DNA from: Planctomycetota bacterium | GTDB taxonomy: Bacteria; Planctomycetota; Phycisphaerae; Tepidisphaerales; Tepidisphaeraceae | Direction: 5' to 3' | Length of the DNA stretch: 14,340 nt | Assembly: GCA_023417885.1 (NCBI GenBank) | Contig: JAEZED010000142.1 | Coordinates: 1 to 14,340, forward strand | Shown here: piece by piece, positions 1 to 7,044 of the stretch | How positions within the stretch are numbered: position 1 is the stretch's first letter | How the letters are laid out: the number at the start of each line of letters is the position of its first letter | Notes under the pieces: generated by a model | Seen by the model: the letters and a program-made list of their open reading frames with translations, nothing else | Database searches by the model: none | Told to the model about the DNA's origin: nothing | Position numbers and translations under genes: made by a program

Positions 1-821
1 CCCCCCACGAGGCTGGCGGCGACGAGGCCGACGACGATCAGTCCCAAGGCCGAGAGGAGCTGGAGGGAATTGATGTAGTCGCGCGGTTGGAGCAGCGCCC
101 AGACCGGCAGCACGCTCGCCACGAATCCGTACGCCAGCAGCACGCTCACCCACGCCCACGTCGGCCAGGCCGCCAGCGCCTGGTTGAACGTGTGCAGGAA
201 GCCGACGTCGCCCCAGAACGTCGTGACGTACATGATCGCCAGCGCGATCAGCGACGGCACGAGCAGGCTCGCGCCGCGGCGGTGCAGCCAGAGGCCGATG
301 ACGACGGCGATCGGAATCTGCACGACGCACGGGAAGATCGCCTGCGGGTACTGCCTGAAGACGGCGGCGATGACGAGGCCGAAGATTGCGCACACGATCA
401 GCAGGCAGACGAAGAGGATGCTGAGGAACAGGATCCGCACCCGGCGGTTGATGACCGTTCCGGCGATGTCGCCCACGCTCTTGCCCTGGTTGCGCAGGCT
501 CACGACGAGTGACCCGAAGTCGTGGACGGCGCCGATGAAGATGCTCCCGAACACCACCCAGAGCAGGGCCGGCACCCACCCCCACATGATGGCGATGGCA
601 GGCCCGACGATCGGCCCGGTGCCGGCGATGCTGGTGAAGTGGTGACCGAAGACGACGCTCTTCTTCGTCGGAACGTAGTCGTTGTCGTCGCGCAGTGCCC
701 GGCTGGGGACGACGGCGTCGGCGGAGAGGGCAAAGATCTTCCGCCCGAGCCACCGCCCGTAGGAGTGATACGCCACCAGGAACCCCACCCCGGCCAGGAC
801 CGCGATCACCAGCGGATGCAT
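1..821 (-). CDS. cstA: Carbon starvation protein CstA family transporter (N-terminal part, cut by window edge)
   Basis: Reading the minus strand from the ATG at 821 gives an uninterrupted frame of 273 codons to the window edge, so the C-terminus is missing. The protein is very hydrophobic with many membrane segments. It carries the CstA hallmark HHFTSIAGTGPIVGPA (residues 60-75), then AVHDFGS and LQPRDYIN, all in family order. CstA proteins are inner-membrane transporters linked to peptide or pyruvate uptake during carbon limitation; the substrate here cannot be told. No Shine-Dalgarno sequence precedes the ATG. Instead an extended -10-like sequence ends 7 nt before it, suggesting a leaderless message. 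The next gene upstream on this strand (pseudopilin) ends 127 bp away, so this is probably a separate transcription unit. Family assignment is very secure, the start fairly so. Confidence 0.95.
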   Translation of the reverse strand, partial: MHPLVIAVLAGVGFLVAYHSYGRWLGRKIFALSADAVVPSRALRDDNDYVPTKKSVVFGHHFTSIAGTGPIVGPAIAIMWGWVPALLWVVFGSIFIGAVHDFGSLVVSLRNQGKSVGDIAGTVINRRVRILFLSILFVCLLIVCAIFGLVIAAVFRQYPQAIFPCVVQIPIAVVIGLWLHRRGASLLVPSLIALAIMYVTTFWGDVGFLHTFNQALAAWPTWAWVSVLLAYGFVASVLPVWALLQPRDYINSLQLLSALGLIVVGLVAASLVG

Positions 822-828
822 GAGGCGC

Positions 829-834
829 AATCTA
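829..834 (-). promoter_or_regulatory. Candidate extended -10 element for cstA
   Basis: On the minus strand TGGTAGATT reads as an extended -10 (TGn plus TAGATT, 4/6 to TATAAT). It is followed by only 7 nt before the ATG at 821, which would place transcription initiation at or next to the start codon. No clear -35 is found 16-18 bp upstream, which is tolerated with an extended -10. This is inference from pattern only. Confidence 0.35.
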
Positions 835-907
835 CCACAACCACGTTCCAGCGCGATCGCAAGCGCATCCAGGAGGCGCTCGACGATACCAACCCCGTGC
901 ACGCCAA

Positions 908-931
908 GCCCAGCGATTGGAATCGCTGGGC
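908..931. repeat. Perfect short inverted repeat between pseudopilin and cstA
   Basis: The arms GCCCAGCGATT and AATCGCTGGGC are perfectly complementary (11 bp) around a GG centre. As RNA this would be a 10-bp stem with a 4-nt loop. It lies 17 bp beyond the pseudopilin stop and upstream of cstA, both on the minus strand. It could end pseudopilin transcription, but no U-run follows, so intrinsic termination is doubtful. It could equally be an operator or an mRNA 3' stabiliser. Confidence 0.5.
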
Positions 932-947
932 GTGGTGCAAGCGCCCG

Positions 948-2033
948 CTATCCCGGAACCTTGAAGTACCCTTCGTCGTCGATGTTCACCGCGCCGTCCG
1001 GGCTCACGTGCGTGCGCATCGTGTCGGCCCAGAACTCATCGGCCCGGATGCGCGTTCCCACCGGCGCCCAGTGCACCGGGTTCGACGCCTCCAGGTCGCC
1101 CATCGATTGCACGCGGCCGTCGTAGAAGGCGACGTTCAGGCGGTAGTCATTGCCGCGCCCGCCCGGCACGCGCGCGCCGTGTCGCGCCCAGAGCACGCGC
1201 GTGTCGTCGGGCCCGATGCCGGAGAGATCATCCTGCCCCGCCGCCACGTTCTCCGGGGCGCGGTGACGCATGAAGGCGTTGGCCCACACGGTGAACGGGC
1301 CGTAGTCGGCGTAGTCCCCGCCCGTGCTCGTCATGATCGAGGCGTTGTACGTCGGGTAGAGCCCGCGGGCGTACCGCGCGCCGTCGGCAAGGAATGCCTT
1401 CTGCCCGGCGCTTCCGATCTTCGTCAGCCGCGGCGTGTAGCTTCGCGGGAGGCGATACGGACGGTTGTACGGGCTGACGTCCGGGTGAATCCGCTGGCGC
1501 AGGAACGGATGACTCGACCCGTACCCCGGGATCGACGCGCCGTACGGCCGGTAGAGGAAGAGGATGCCCGTGGAGTAGCTGTTCCACTGCACCGCCGGCG
1601 CCCCGGCGGAGAAGGGCGTGGCGATGACGCCGGCGTTCTCCGGGCAGAGGAACGGGTCGGCGTCGTTGAGGTGCGCCAGGCGCTCCAGCCGATCAGCCCG
1701 GGCGGCGCCGGCGTTGAACGGCGTCTCGAGGTAAGGCGCGAGCGGCGTCTTGTAGTCGAAGATGCTGATCCGCTCGGGGCAGTGGTCGTCAGAGTAGGTC
1801 GGATTCGTCATCAGGTGCAGCCCCGTGGTGTTCGGGCTGCCCGGAATGGCGTAGCGGTTCTCGCCCGCGTACATCAGCATCGCCTGCACGATCTGCCGCT
1901 GGTTGCTCGCGCACCTGATGCCCGCGGCGCCGCGCCGCGCGCGGCCCAGCGCCGGCAGCAGCACCGCCAGCATCAGCGCGATGATGCCGATCACGATCAG
2001 AAGCTCCGTGAGCGTGACTCCGCGGCGGGTCAT
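948..2033 (-). CDS. Prepilin-type N-terminal cleavage/methylation domain protein (pseudopilin-like)
   Basis: 361 residues. The N-terminus MTRRGVTLTELLIVIGII is a type IV prepilin signal. It has a short basic leader, a cleavage site G5|V6 and the conserved Glu at mature position +5 (E10), followed by a hydrophobic helix to about residue 28. The globular part contains the Asn/Gln-rich NQRQIVQAMLMYAGENR stretch and, near the C-terminus, NVAFYDGRVQSM (D305-G306). That box is typical of the large pseudopilin-like families of planctomycetes. Such proteins are processed by prepilin peptidase and relate to type II secretion or type IV pilus machinery; most have no known individual role. The frame stays open 55 codons further upstream, but the ATG at 2033 is chosen because it starts the prepilin signal. 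It overlaps the stop of the upstream gene as ATGA, so the two are probably translationally coupled. Confidence 0.92.
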   Translation of the reverse strand: MTRRGVTLTELLIVIGIIALMLAVLLPALGRARRGAAGIRCASNQRQIVQAMLMYAGENRYAIPGSPNTTGLHLMTNPTYSDDHCPERISIFDYKTPLAPYLETPFNAGAARADRLERLAHLNDADPFLCPENAGVIATPFSAGAPAVQWNSYSTGILFLYRPYGASIPGYGSSHPFLRQRIHPDVSPYNRPYRLPRSYTPRLTKIGSAGQKAFLADGARYARGLYPTYNASIMTSTGGDYADYGPFTVWANAFMRHRAPENVAAGQDDLSGIGPDDTRVLWARHGARVPGGRGNDYRLNVAFYDGRVQSMGDLEASNPVHWAPVGTRIRADEFWADTMRTHVSPDGAVNIDDEGYFKVPG

Positions 2034-2494
2034 GATGTGCCCCCTGCTCGCCCCCGTTCGCTGGAGCGCGCCGCGTACTCCCTGCTCGTCGGCGGAGCCT
2101 CCGGGCCCGCGGGGTTCAGCGGAACCACCAGGCGATCGCAGTCGGGGCAGAAGGTCGGCCCGGCGGACGGCTCCACCTTCACGCGCGGAAGCACCCATGT
2201 CGGCTCCGGCTTCAGCCGGCCGTCCGCAGTCCAGTAGCAGGGCTCGGCCTCGTACCCCACTGCCGCCCCGGCGGAGTGCGGGGAGGCCACGGGCACCATT
2301 TCACCTGCCGAAAGCGTGTGAACGAATGCTTCCCCTGTATGGGCGTCGATGAAAACGCGCTCGGCGCTGGTCGCCGCCACCCCGCCCCCGAGCTGCCGCG
2401 CCGCCAAGCCCAGCGCCACCACCCCCACCGCCGCTAGCCCGCACGCGGCGACGCGCCCGCCCCTGGAATGGATGTGCTCTCGTAACCCCGGCAT
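2030..2494 (-). CDS. Small membrane-anchored protein with CPDC motif, upstream partner of pseudopilin
   Basis: 154 residues from the ATG at 2494, which I prefer because AGGA lies 8 nt upstream. An in-frame start at 2569 would add 25 residues. There is a basic N-terminus, one membrane segment (about residues 14-36), then a soluble domain on the far side. Notable residues are EPCYWTADGRLKPEPTWVL (84-102) and PTFCPDCDRLVVPLNP (113-128); the CxxC pair at 116/119 could bind metal or form a disulfide. The tail after 130 is polar and likely disordered. The stop overlaps the pseudopilin ATG by 4 bp, so the two are co-transcribed. I do not recognise a named family. By context it may be an accessory of the same secretion or surface apparatus; that is inference. 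Confidence 0.8.
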   Translation of the reverse strand: MPGLREHIHSRGGRVAACGLAAVGVVALGLAARQLGGGVAATSAERVFIDAHTGEAFVHTLSAGEMVPVASPHSAGAAVGYEAEPCYWTADGRLKPEPTWVLPRVKVEPSAGPTFCPDCDRLVVPLNPAGPEAPPTSREYAARSSERGRAGGTS

Positions 2495-2819
2495 GCGACT
2501 GATCCTGCGAGAGGCCAGCCTAATGGTCGGGCGACGACGATTCCCGGTCGCAGGCCCGCCTGCGGGCAAAATTCCCGCCCTTCGGCGCGCGGTCGGGGTT
2601 GGTCGTGACGCCTGGCGCGACAGGAGATTCTGGGCAGCGCCGCGCCGCCCGGCTCGATCGGATTTCCCGCACCGGGGCCACCTTAAGCGTTGACAGTCCT
2701 ATCCCCTCGTTTTAGTTTGCGGCCCCCGCAGCACCGTATCGCCCACGCGATGCACTTACGGGGAAGGGGAAGTACCGGGCGCGCGGTCAACACCGCCCAC
2801 CCCCTCGGGAGAACGCTGA
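2495..2819. other. Divergent intergenic region, pseudopilin operon / metalloprotease
   Basis: 325 bp separate the two divergent units. No frame here has convincing coding character. It should hold the promoter of the minus-strand operon (none clearly recognisable) and the promoter and leader of the protease gene. The protease has a TTGACA box at 2690 and a ribosome-binding site GGGAG at 2807-2811, eight nt before its ATG. Confidence 0.6.
2690..2718 (+). promoter_or_regulatory. Candidate sigma-70 type promoter for the metalloprotease gene
   Basis: A perfect TTGACA (2690-2695) is followed by 17 bp and then TAGTTT (2713-2718), which keeps T1, A2 and T6 of the -10 consensus. This would give a leader of about 95 nt. 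The -35 is consensus and the -10 weak, so confidence is moderate. Confidence 0.45.
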
Positions 2820-4118
2820 ATGCACCTGAAAACAATTCTTGCGCTGTCCGTGGCTCCTGTCCTCGTGATGGGAGCCGCCACCCAGGCCGACGCCTCGACC
2901 CATATCCACGACGGCGCCTGCCTCACCTGCGCCGGCGGGCTCCTGCCAGGCGGAACCACCGGCTACCAGCCCATCGACCGCTGGACTTCGACGTTTACGA
3001 ACGGCGGGGGGATCGTGCAGGGCACGCCGATCACGCTGACCTGGAGCATCGTCCCCGACGGGACGGACATCTCCGGCGAGTCGTCCAACAGCAACCTCAT
3101 CGGCGCGCTCGACAGCGCCTTCGGCTCCGGCGGCGGGAGCGACCTGACGACGCGTCCCTGGTTCTCGCTCTTCTCCCAGTCGTTCGACCGGTGGTCCGAG
3201 CTGGCCGGCCTGGACTACATCTACGTCACCGACGACGGCGCCCAGCACAGCAACAGCTTCCCCGGCTCCTCCACGCGCGGCGACGTCCGTATCGCGGGCG
3301 TGAACATCGACGGGGGCGGCGGCACCCTCGCCTACAACTACTTCCCCAACCGCGGGGACATGGTCATCGACACGGCCGACATGGGCTTCTTCGCGAGCGC
3401 CAACAACAACTTCCGGGCCGGGCGCAACATCGTGATGCACGAGCATGGGCACGGCATGGGCATCGCCCACGTCGTCTCCAACAACGCCAGCTTCCTCATG
3501 GAGCCGTCGATCAACACCAGCTTCGACGGGCCGCAGTTCGACGACATCCTCTCCGCCCAGCGCCTCTACGGCGACGTGCTCGAGAAGAACGGCGGCAACG
3601 ACACGGCCGGCACCGCGACCAGCTTCGGCGCGCTGCCCCACGGCGCCGGCGTCTCGATCGGCTTCGACGCCAACGACGCCTTCGTGAGCGCGAACGACGT
3701 GAGCTTCGTGAGCATCGACGACGACTCCGACGTCGATTTCTACAGCTTCACGGTGGACGCCTTCACCGGCATCTCCATCCACCTCACGCCGCTGGGCCCG
3801 ACCTACAACGAGGGGGCGCAGGGAGGCTCGCAGAGCCCGCTGGTCACCAGCGCCATGTCCGACCTCACCCTCGCCCTCTACGACACCGACGGCACGAGCC
3901 TCCTGGCCTCCGTGAACGAAGCCGGCCTCGGCGGGAGCGAGAGCATCCTCTTCGATCTCTTCGACGACGGCACCTACTTCATCCGCGTCGGCGGGCTCAA
4001 CAACAGCATCCAGATGTACCAGCTCGACCTGCTGACCACCGCGATTCCCGAGCCCGCCGCCGGCGCGCTCCTCGCGGGTAGCCTGCTGCTCGCCCTCCGG
4101 CGCCGCCGCGCCGCGTGA
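2820..4118 (+). CDS. Secreted matrixin-like metzincin metalloprotease with PPC and PEP-CTERM tail
   Basis: 432 residues. A signal peptide covers about residues 1-26 (Lys4, hydrophobic core, ADA-S end). The catalytic motif HEHGHGMGIAH fits the metzincin consensus HExxHxxGxxH, with zinc ligands H207, H211 and H217 and general base E208. A Met-turn candidate, SFLMEPS (M227), follows at a suitable distance. Residues from about 300 to 405 (DSDVDFYSFTVDA onward) look like a bacterial pre-peptidase C-terminal (PPC) domain. The end, IPEPAAGALLAG plus hydrophobic stretch and RRRR, is a PEP-CTERM sorting signal, which predicts exosortase processing and surface or envelope anchoring. GGGAG sits 8 nt before the ATG. 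It is probably monocistronic: a promoter candidate lies at 2690 and a terminator follows. The substrate is unknown; extracellular protein degradation is likely. Confidence 0.93.
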   Translation: MHLKTILALSVAPVLVMGAATQADASTHIHDGACLTCAGGLLPGGTTGYQPIDRWTSTFTNGGGIVQGTPITLTWSIVPDGTDISGESSNSNLIGALDSAFGSGGGSDLTTRPWFSLFSQSFDRWSELAGLDYIYVTDDGAQHSNSFPGSSTRGDVRIAGVNIDGGGGTLAYNYFPNRGDMVIDTADMGFFASANNNFRAGRNIVMHEHGHGMGIAHVVSNNASFLMEPSINTSFDGPQFDDILSAQRLYGDVLEKNGGNDTAGTATSFGALPHGAGVSIGFDANDAFVSANDVSFVSIDDDSDVDFYSFTVDAFTGISIHLTPLGPTYNEGAQGGSQSPLVTSAMSDLTLALYDTDGTSLLASVNEAGLGGSESILFDLFDDGTYFIRVGGLNNSIQMYQLDLLTTAIPEPAAGALLAGSLLLALRRRRAA

Positions 4119-4149
4119 ACAGCTGCCGAACGTTCCGCAAGCTTCCCGG

Positions 4150-4174
4150 ACGCCGCGAGCCAGTCTCGCGGCGT
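4150..4174 (+). terminator. Intrinsic terminator-like hairpin after the metalloprotease
   Basis: ACGCCGCGAG (4150-4159) and CTCGCGGCGT (4165-4174) form a perfect 10-bp stem with a 5-nt loop, followed by TCTCAT, a short broken T-tract. It begins 31 bp after the protease stop, the expected position for its terminator. Confidence 0.6.
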
Positions 4175-4201
4175 TCTCATCTCCGGCGCGCAAACGAAGA
4201 A

Positions 4202-4227
4202 CGCCGCGGCCCGAGCGGGTCGCGGCG
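4202..4227 (-). terminator. Hairpin terminator for the B12-binding-fold gene (minus strand)
   Basis: Positions 4202-4227 fold into an 11-bp stem (one G-T pair) with a GAGC loop. Read on the minus strand it is followed by TTCTTCGTTT, a T-rich tract, and it lies 39 bp past the stop of the minus-strand gene. Together with the hairpin at 4150 it separates two convergent genes. Confidence 0.6.
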
Positions 4228-4265
4228 CCTTCGGCCATCTCACCGGCTTCACTGTCGCTCACACG

Positions 4266-5072
4266 TCACGCCGCCTCGCGGTTGCCCTCGTCGGCATCGA
4301 TCTCGTCGATCACCGGCGTCCGCTCGCCCGGGCGCTTCTTCGGCTCCGACTTCCGGGTCCGCCGGCTGCGGCCGACCGTCTGCTGTTCGACGCTGGCGCG
4401 CTTGTGCGGGTTCTCCAGGGCGACCGTCACCGCGTCGCCGGGGTCGCGGGCAAAGAGATCGGCCCCGATCTCCTCTGCCAGCCCCTCGGCACGCTTGTAG
4501 ATTCCGCCGCAGCACATGACCTGGAGGTTCGGCTGGCCGTTCACATCCCGCAGGTAGTCGATCAGCTTCCGCGCCGCCGGCATGTCCTGCGGGAGCGTCG
4601 CGAAGAGGCAAAGCAGGTCAGGACGCCAGTGCCCCAGGATGTGGAGCACCTCGTCGTTCGGGATCCCTCCGCCCAGGAACTTCACCTCGTATCCCGCGGC
4701 CTCGAACAGGTCGGCGGTGATCTGCGCGCCCAGTTCCTCCGGCTCGCCGTCACCGCAGACAACGATCGCCTTGCGGCCGTTGGAGCCGGACATGGGGAGG
4801 CTCCCGCAGATGCGGTCCACGGTGGCGCGGTTGAGGCGGGTGGCCATGTGGTGCGAGGCGAGGCTGATGCGGCTCTCGCGGTAAAGCTCGCGGATGGCTT
4901 CCTGTGCGGGCCAGCAGAGCTCGAGCAGGAGCTGCCTTGCGCCGAGGCCGCATTCGCTGGCTTTCTCGATCATCTCGCGGCACCGTGCGCGGTCGCCGAC
5001 GAGGATCGTCTCGACGTAGAGGTTGAAGATCGGCGTGCGGGCAAGGCTGTTGGTCTGGCTGCTGAGGCTCAT
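4266..5072 (-). CDS. Cobalamin-binding-fold protein (CarH/MtaC-like) lacking the axial histidine
   Basis: 268 residues, start supported by GGAG 5 nt upstream. Residues about 15-95 form a helical cap like the B12-binding-2 domain; RELYRESRISLASHHMATRL matches the cap signature, with Y64 in place of Trp and H74-H75 in place of Glu-His. Residues 101-220 are a Rossmann-like B12-binding domain. The key loop GDGEPEELG (107-115) aligns with the E-x-H-x-x-G motif of CarH-type proteins, but Glu112 stands where the cobalt-ligating His belongs. CCGGIYKR (187-194) retains the later Gly-Gly loop. The tail 224-268 is basic, then acidic, and probably disordered. There is no HTH domain and no methyltransferase nearby. 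It may be a sensor or adaptor that binds B12 base-off without His, or another ligand. It is divergent from purE. Confidence 0.85.
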   Translation of the reverse strand: MSLSSQTNSLARTPIFNLYVETILVGDRARCREMIEKASECGLGARQLLLELCWPAQEAIRELYRESRISLASHHMATRLNRATVDRICGSLPMSGSNGRKAIVVCGDGEPEELGAQITADLFEAAGYEVKFLGGGIPNDEVLHILGHWRPDLLCLFATLPQDMPAARKLIDYLRDVNGQPNLQVMCCGGIYKRAEGLAEEIGADLFARDPGDAVTVALENPHKRASVEQQTVGRSRRTRKSEPKKRPGERTPVIDEIDADEGNREAA

Positions 5073-5128
5073 GGCGGCTCCGTTCCGTGTTCGGTTGGCA
5101 GGTCGCTTGCTGAGGGCGACGCCTGCCG

Positions 5129-5202
5129 GTGTTAAACTGGGGAAACTTGCGACACCGTGGCTATCGCCGTTTCTGCGCGTTTTGCATTACCCAGTTTCAC
5201 AC
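5129..5202. promoter_or_regulatory. Spaced inverted repeat in the divergent region between B12-fold gene and purE
   Basis: GTGTTAAACTGGG (5129-5141) and CCCAGTTTCACAC (5190-5202) are complementary at 12 of 13 positions, with 48 bp between them. A further AAACT lies at 5143-5147, in direct repeat with the AAACT at 5134-5138. The arms sit in the 238-bp gap between divergent starts, which has clearly lower GC than the genes (72 of 120 G+C over 5101-5220 by my count). Two operator half-regions bound by one dimeric regulator would fit; no regulator can be named. Confidence 0.45.
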
Positions 5203-5310
5203 GGAGCCCGCGTCCGGAAACCTTGACGCCTCCCTCCCGAGTTATCGGCCGTGCTCGCGATCCCGTGGGCGTGCGGCGGGCCGATCCGGGCCGCTACCCT
5301 TTGCGCAGCC

Positions 5311-5814
5311 ATGGCCGAACCTTCCAAGCCGCTCGTCGGTGTCATCATGGGCAGCGTCTCCGACTGGGAGACGATGCAGCACGCCTGCCAGACCCTGGCG
5401 GACCTGAACGTGCCGTTCGAGAAGGAAGTCGTCAGCGCCCACCGGACGCCCGACAAGCTCTTTGCCTACGCCGGCTCGGCGTCAGGACGGGGGCTGAAGG
5501 TGATCATCGCCGGCGCGGGCGGGGCGGCGCACCTGCCGGGCATGTGCGCCAGCAAGACCGCCCTGCCGGTGCTGGGCGTCCCGGTGCAGAGCAAGGCGCT
5601 CTCGGGGATGGACTCGCTGCTCTCGATCGTGCAGATGCCGGCCGGAATCCCGGTCGGCACCCTCGCCATCGGCCGAGCCGGCGCAGTGAACGCCGCCCTC
5701 CTCGCCGCCGCGATTCTCGCACTCGAGGACGGGGCGCTGGGCGCGCGGCTCGAGAGCTTCCGGGCGCGCCAGACCCAGGCAAGCATCGACACGACCTTGC
5801 CGGAACTCTCGTAG
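5311..5814 (+). CDS. purE: N5-carboxyaminoimidazole ribonucleotide mutase (PurE, class I)
   Basis: 167 residues, the usual length of class I PurE. The enzyme interconverts N5-CAIR and CAIR in de novo purine synthesis in the cytoplasm. Signature blocks in order are VIMGSVSDWETM (11-22), VVSAHRTPDKLF (40-51, catalytic His44), VIIAGAGGAAHLPGM, LPVLGVPVQSKALSGMDSLL and the block from IVQMPAGIPVGTLAIG onward. The frame is open from an ATG at 5251, but the ATG at 5311 aligns with the normal N-terminus. No good ribosome-binding site precedes it. Bacterial class I PurE usually works with PurK, which makes N5-CAIR; no purK lies next to it here, so it must be elsewhere if present. The gene stands alone, ending 12 bp from the convergent hydrolase gene without a visible terminator. 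Confidence 0.97.
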   Translation: MAEPSKPLVGVIMGSVSDWETMQHACQTLADLNVPFEKEVVSAHRTPDKLFAYAGSASGRGLKVIIAGAGGAAHLPGMCASKTALPVLGVPVQSKALSGMDSLLSIVQMPAGIPVGTLAIGRAGAVNAALLAAAILALEDGALGARLESFRARQTQASIDTTLPELS

Positions 5815-5826
5815 CGGAGCGGATCT

Positions 5827-7002
5827 TCAGCCGCCCACCGGGACCCCGCTCGTCGCGGGCGTTTCCTCTTCCGCCGGGTCGCCGAGCGCGATGCGGCCGA
5901 TCTCGGCGGCGAGTTGCCGGATCGGCCCCACGCCCCTTCGGTTGGTGAGGATCGCGACGGCGAACCGTTCGCCGGGGATCATGTAGAGGATCGTCGTCGC
6001 CCCCTGCTGTCCCCCCGTGTGCCAGACCGAATCCGGGTGCATGCCCGGGCCGCCCAGTACCCAGCCATAGCCGTACTGGCGGACGCTCGTGTCCGCGCCG
6101 TTCTGGATCGTCGTCATCTGCTTCCACGACTCCGCGCCCAGCAACCGCCCTTCCTGGAGTGCGATCGCCAGCCGCGCCAGGTCCCCCGCCGGCGCGACGA
6201 TGCCGCCGCCTGGCACCTTGTAGCTCGGGTCGAAGAGACCGGCGTTCACGAGGCGCCCGTCCTCGAGGTCGTAGCCACGCGCGCGGTTCGGGATGAGCGC
6301 GCCCAGGTCGTCGTCGCGCGTGCGTCGCATGCCGGACGGCTCCAGGACGTGCTCCCGGAGGTAGCTCATGAAGTCCTGCCCCGAAGCGCGCTCCACCGCC
6401 AGGCCCAGCAGCGTATAGCCGTAGGTGCTGTAGCCATACCGTGTGCCCGGCTCGAACAGCAGCGGATCGTCCTTGAAGATCTCCAGCGCCTCCACCATGT
6501 CGCGGTACCGGCGCGTGCTGCCGATCTCCCCGCCCCGGTAGTGACGGATGCCCGCCATGTGGCTCAGCAGGTCGCGCGGGGTCACCTCGTGCCGCTTCTC
6601 CGGGAACTCCGGCACGTACGTCTGGATCGGGGCGTCGAGATCCAGCTTCCCCGCTTCGGCGAGCTGCATGACCGCGATGGCCGTCAGGCTTTTTGAGATC
6701 GACGCCAGCCGGAACACGCTCTCGGGCCGCGCGGGGACGAAGTTCTCCAGGTCGGTGAAGCCGAAGCCGTCCTCCCATTGGAGCCGGCCGTCGGCCACCA
6801 GCGCTACCGACATACCGGGCACCTGGTGCTCCGACATGAACGTGCTTATTGCGTCCCGGACCCGCGAGAGCTGCTCATCCGACAGCGCCGCCGGCGCCTC
6901 TGCCGCGGGAGCGCCCGCGCGCTGTTGCATCGCCGCGGGAGCGGCCGGCGCGAGGAAGAGAAGCAATGCAAGAAGGAGCGCCGGCACGAATCGCAGGATC
7001 AT
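5827..7002 (-). CDS. Secreted serine hydrolase, beta-lactamase / penicillin-binding-protein fold
   Basis: 391 residues. A signal peptide covers about residues 1-24, ending APAA. The nucleophile motif SISK (S101 to K104) lies in VFRLASISKSLTAIAV. Y191-S-T stands at the YxN position within GYSTYGYTLLG, with Thr replacing the usual Asn. H328-T-G330 stands at the KTG position. This is the class C beta-lactamase-like family (Pfam Beta-lactamase), which includes peptidases, esterases and DD-peptidases; true antibiotic resistance cannot be inferred. There is no extra C-terminal domain. No Shine-Dalgarno is seen; a promoter whose -10 ends 6 nt before the ATG suggests a leaderless transcript. The upstream receiver gene is on the same strand 42 bp away, so some read-through is possible. 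Confidence 0.93.
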   Translation of the reverse strand: MILRFVPALLLALLLFLAPAAPAAMQQRAGAPAAEAPAALSDEQLSRVRDAISTFMSEHQVPGMSVALVADGRLQWEDGFGFTDLENFVPARPESVFRLASISKSLTAIAVMQLAEAGKLDLDAPIQTYVPEFPEKRHEVTPRDLLSHMAGIRHYRGGEIGSTRRYRDMVEALEIFKDDPLLFEPGTRYGYSTYGYTLLGLAVERASGQDFMSYLREHVLEPSGMRRTRDDDLGALIPNRARGYDLEDGRLVNAGLFDPSYKVPGGGIVAPAGDLARLAIALQEGRLLGAESWKQMTTIQNGADTSVRQYGYGWVLGGPGMHPDSVWHTGGQQGATTILYMIPGERFAVAILTNRRGVGPIRQLAAEIGRIALGDPAEEETPATSGVPVGG

Positions 7003-7008
7003 GCGGGC

Positions 7009-7036
7009 AATATACCGGGCGGCCGGTCGATCCCAA
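7009..7036 (-). promoter_or_regulatory. Promoter of the serine hydrolase gene, probably leaderless
   Basis: On the minus strand TTGGGA (7036-7031) and TATATT (7014-7009, 5/6 to consensus) are 16 bp apart. Only 6 nt, GCCCGC, separate the -10 from the ATG at 7002. Initiation 7 nt after the -10 would fall on the A of ATG, consistent with the absence of a ribosome-binding site. Confidence 0.5.
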
Positions 7037-7044
7037 GCACCCCC

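Noticed and set aside
522..2237. Long plus-strand open frame of 571 codons over cstA and the pseudopilin gene
   Set aside because: It is antisense to two recognisable proteins and is Arg/His/Pro/Asp-rich without motifs, the usual artefact of high third-position GC on the other strand.
2787..4262. Minus-strand open frame of 491 codons across the metalloprotease
   Set aside because: It mirrors the protease codons and is dominated by Val, Glu, Gly and Ala; the plus-strand protein has catalytic and sorting motifs.
5251..5310. Upstream ATG that would lengthen PurE by 20 residues
   Set aside because: The extra residues do not match the compact N-terminus of PurE proteins, and the ATG at 5311 does.
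5827..7002. Antibiotic-resistance beta-lactamase
   Set aside because: The fold and Ser/Lys motif fit, but the Y-S-T and H-T-G variants are common in peptidase or esterase relatives, so a resistance role is not supported.
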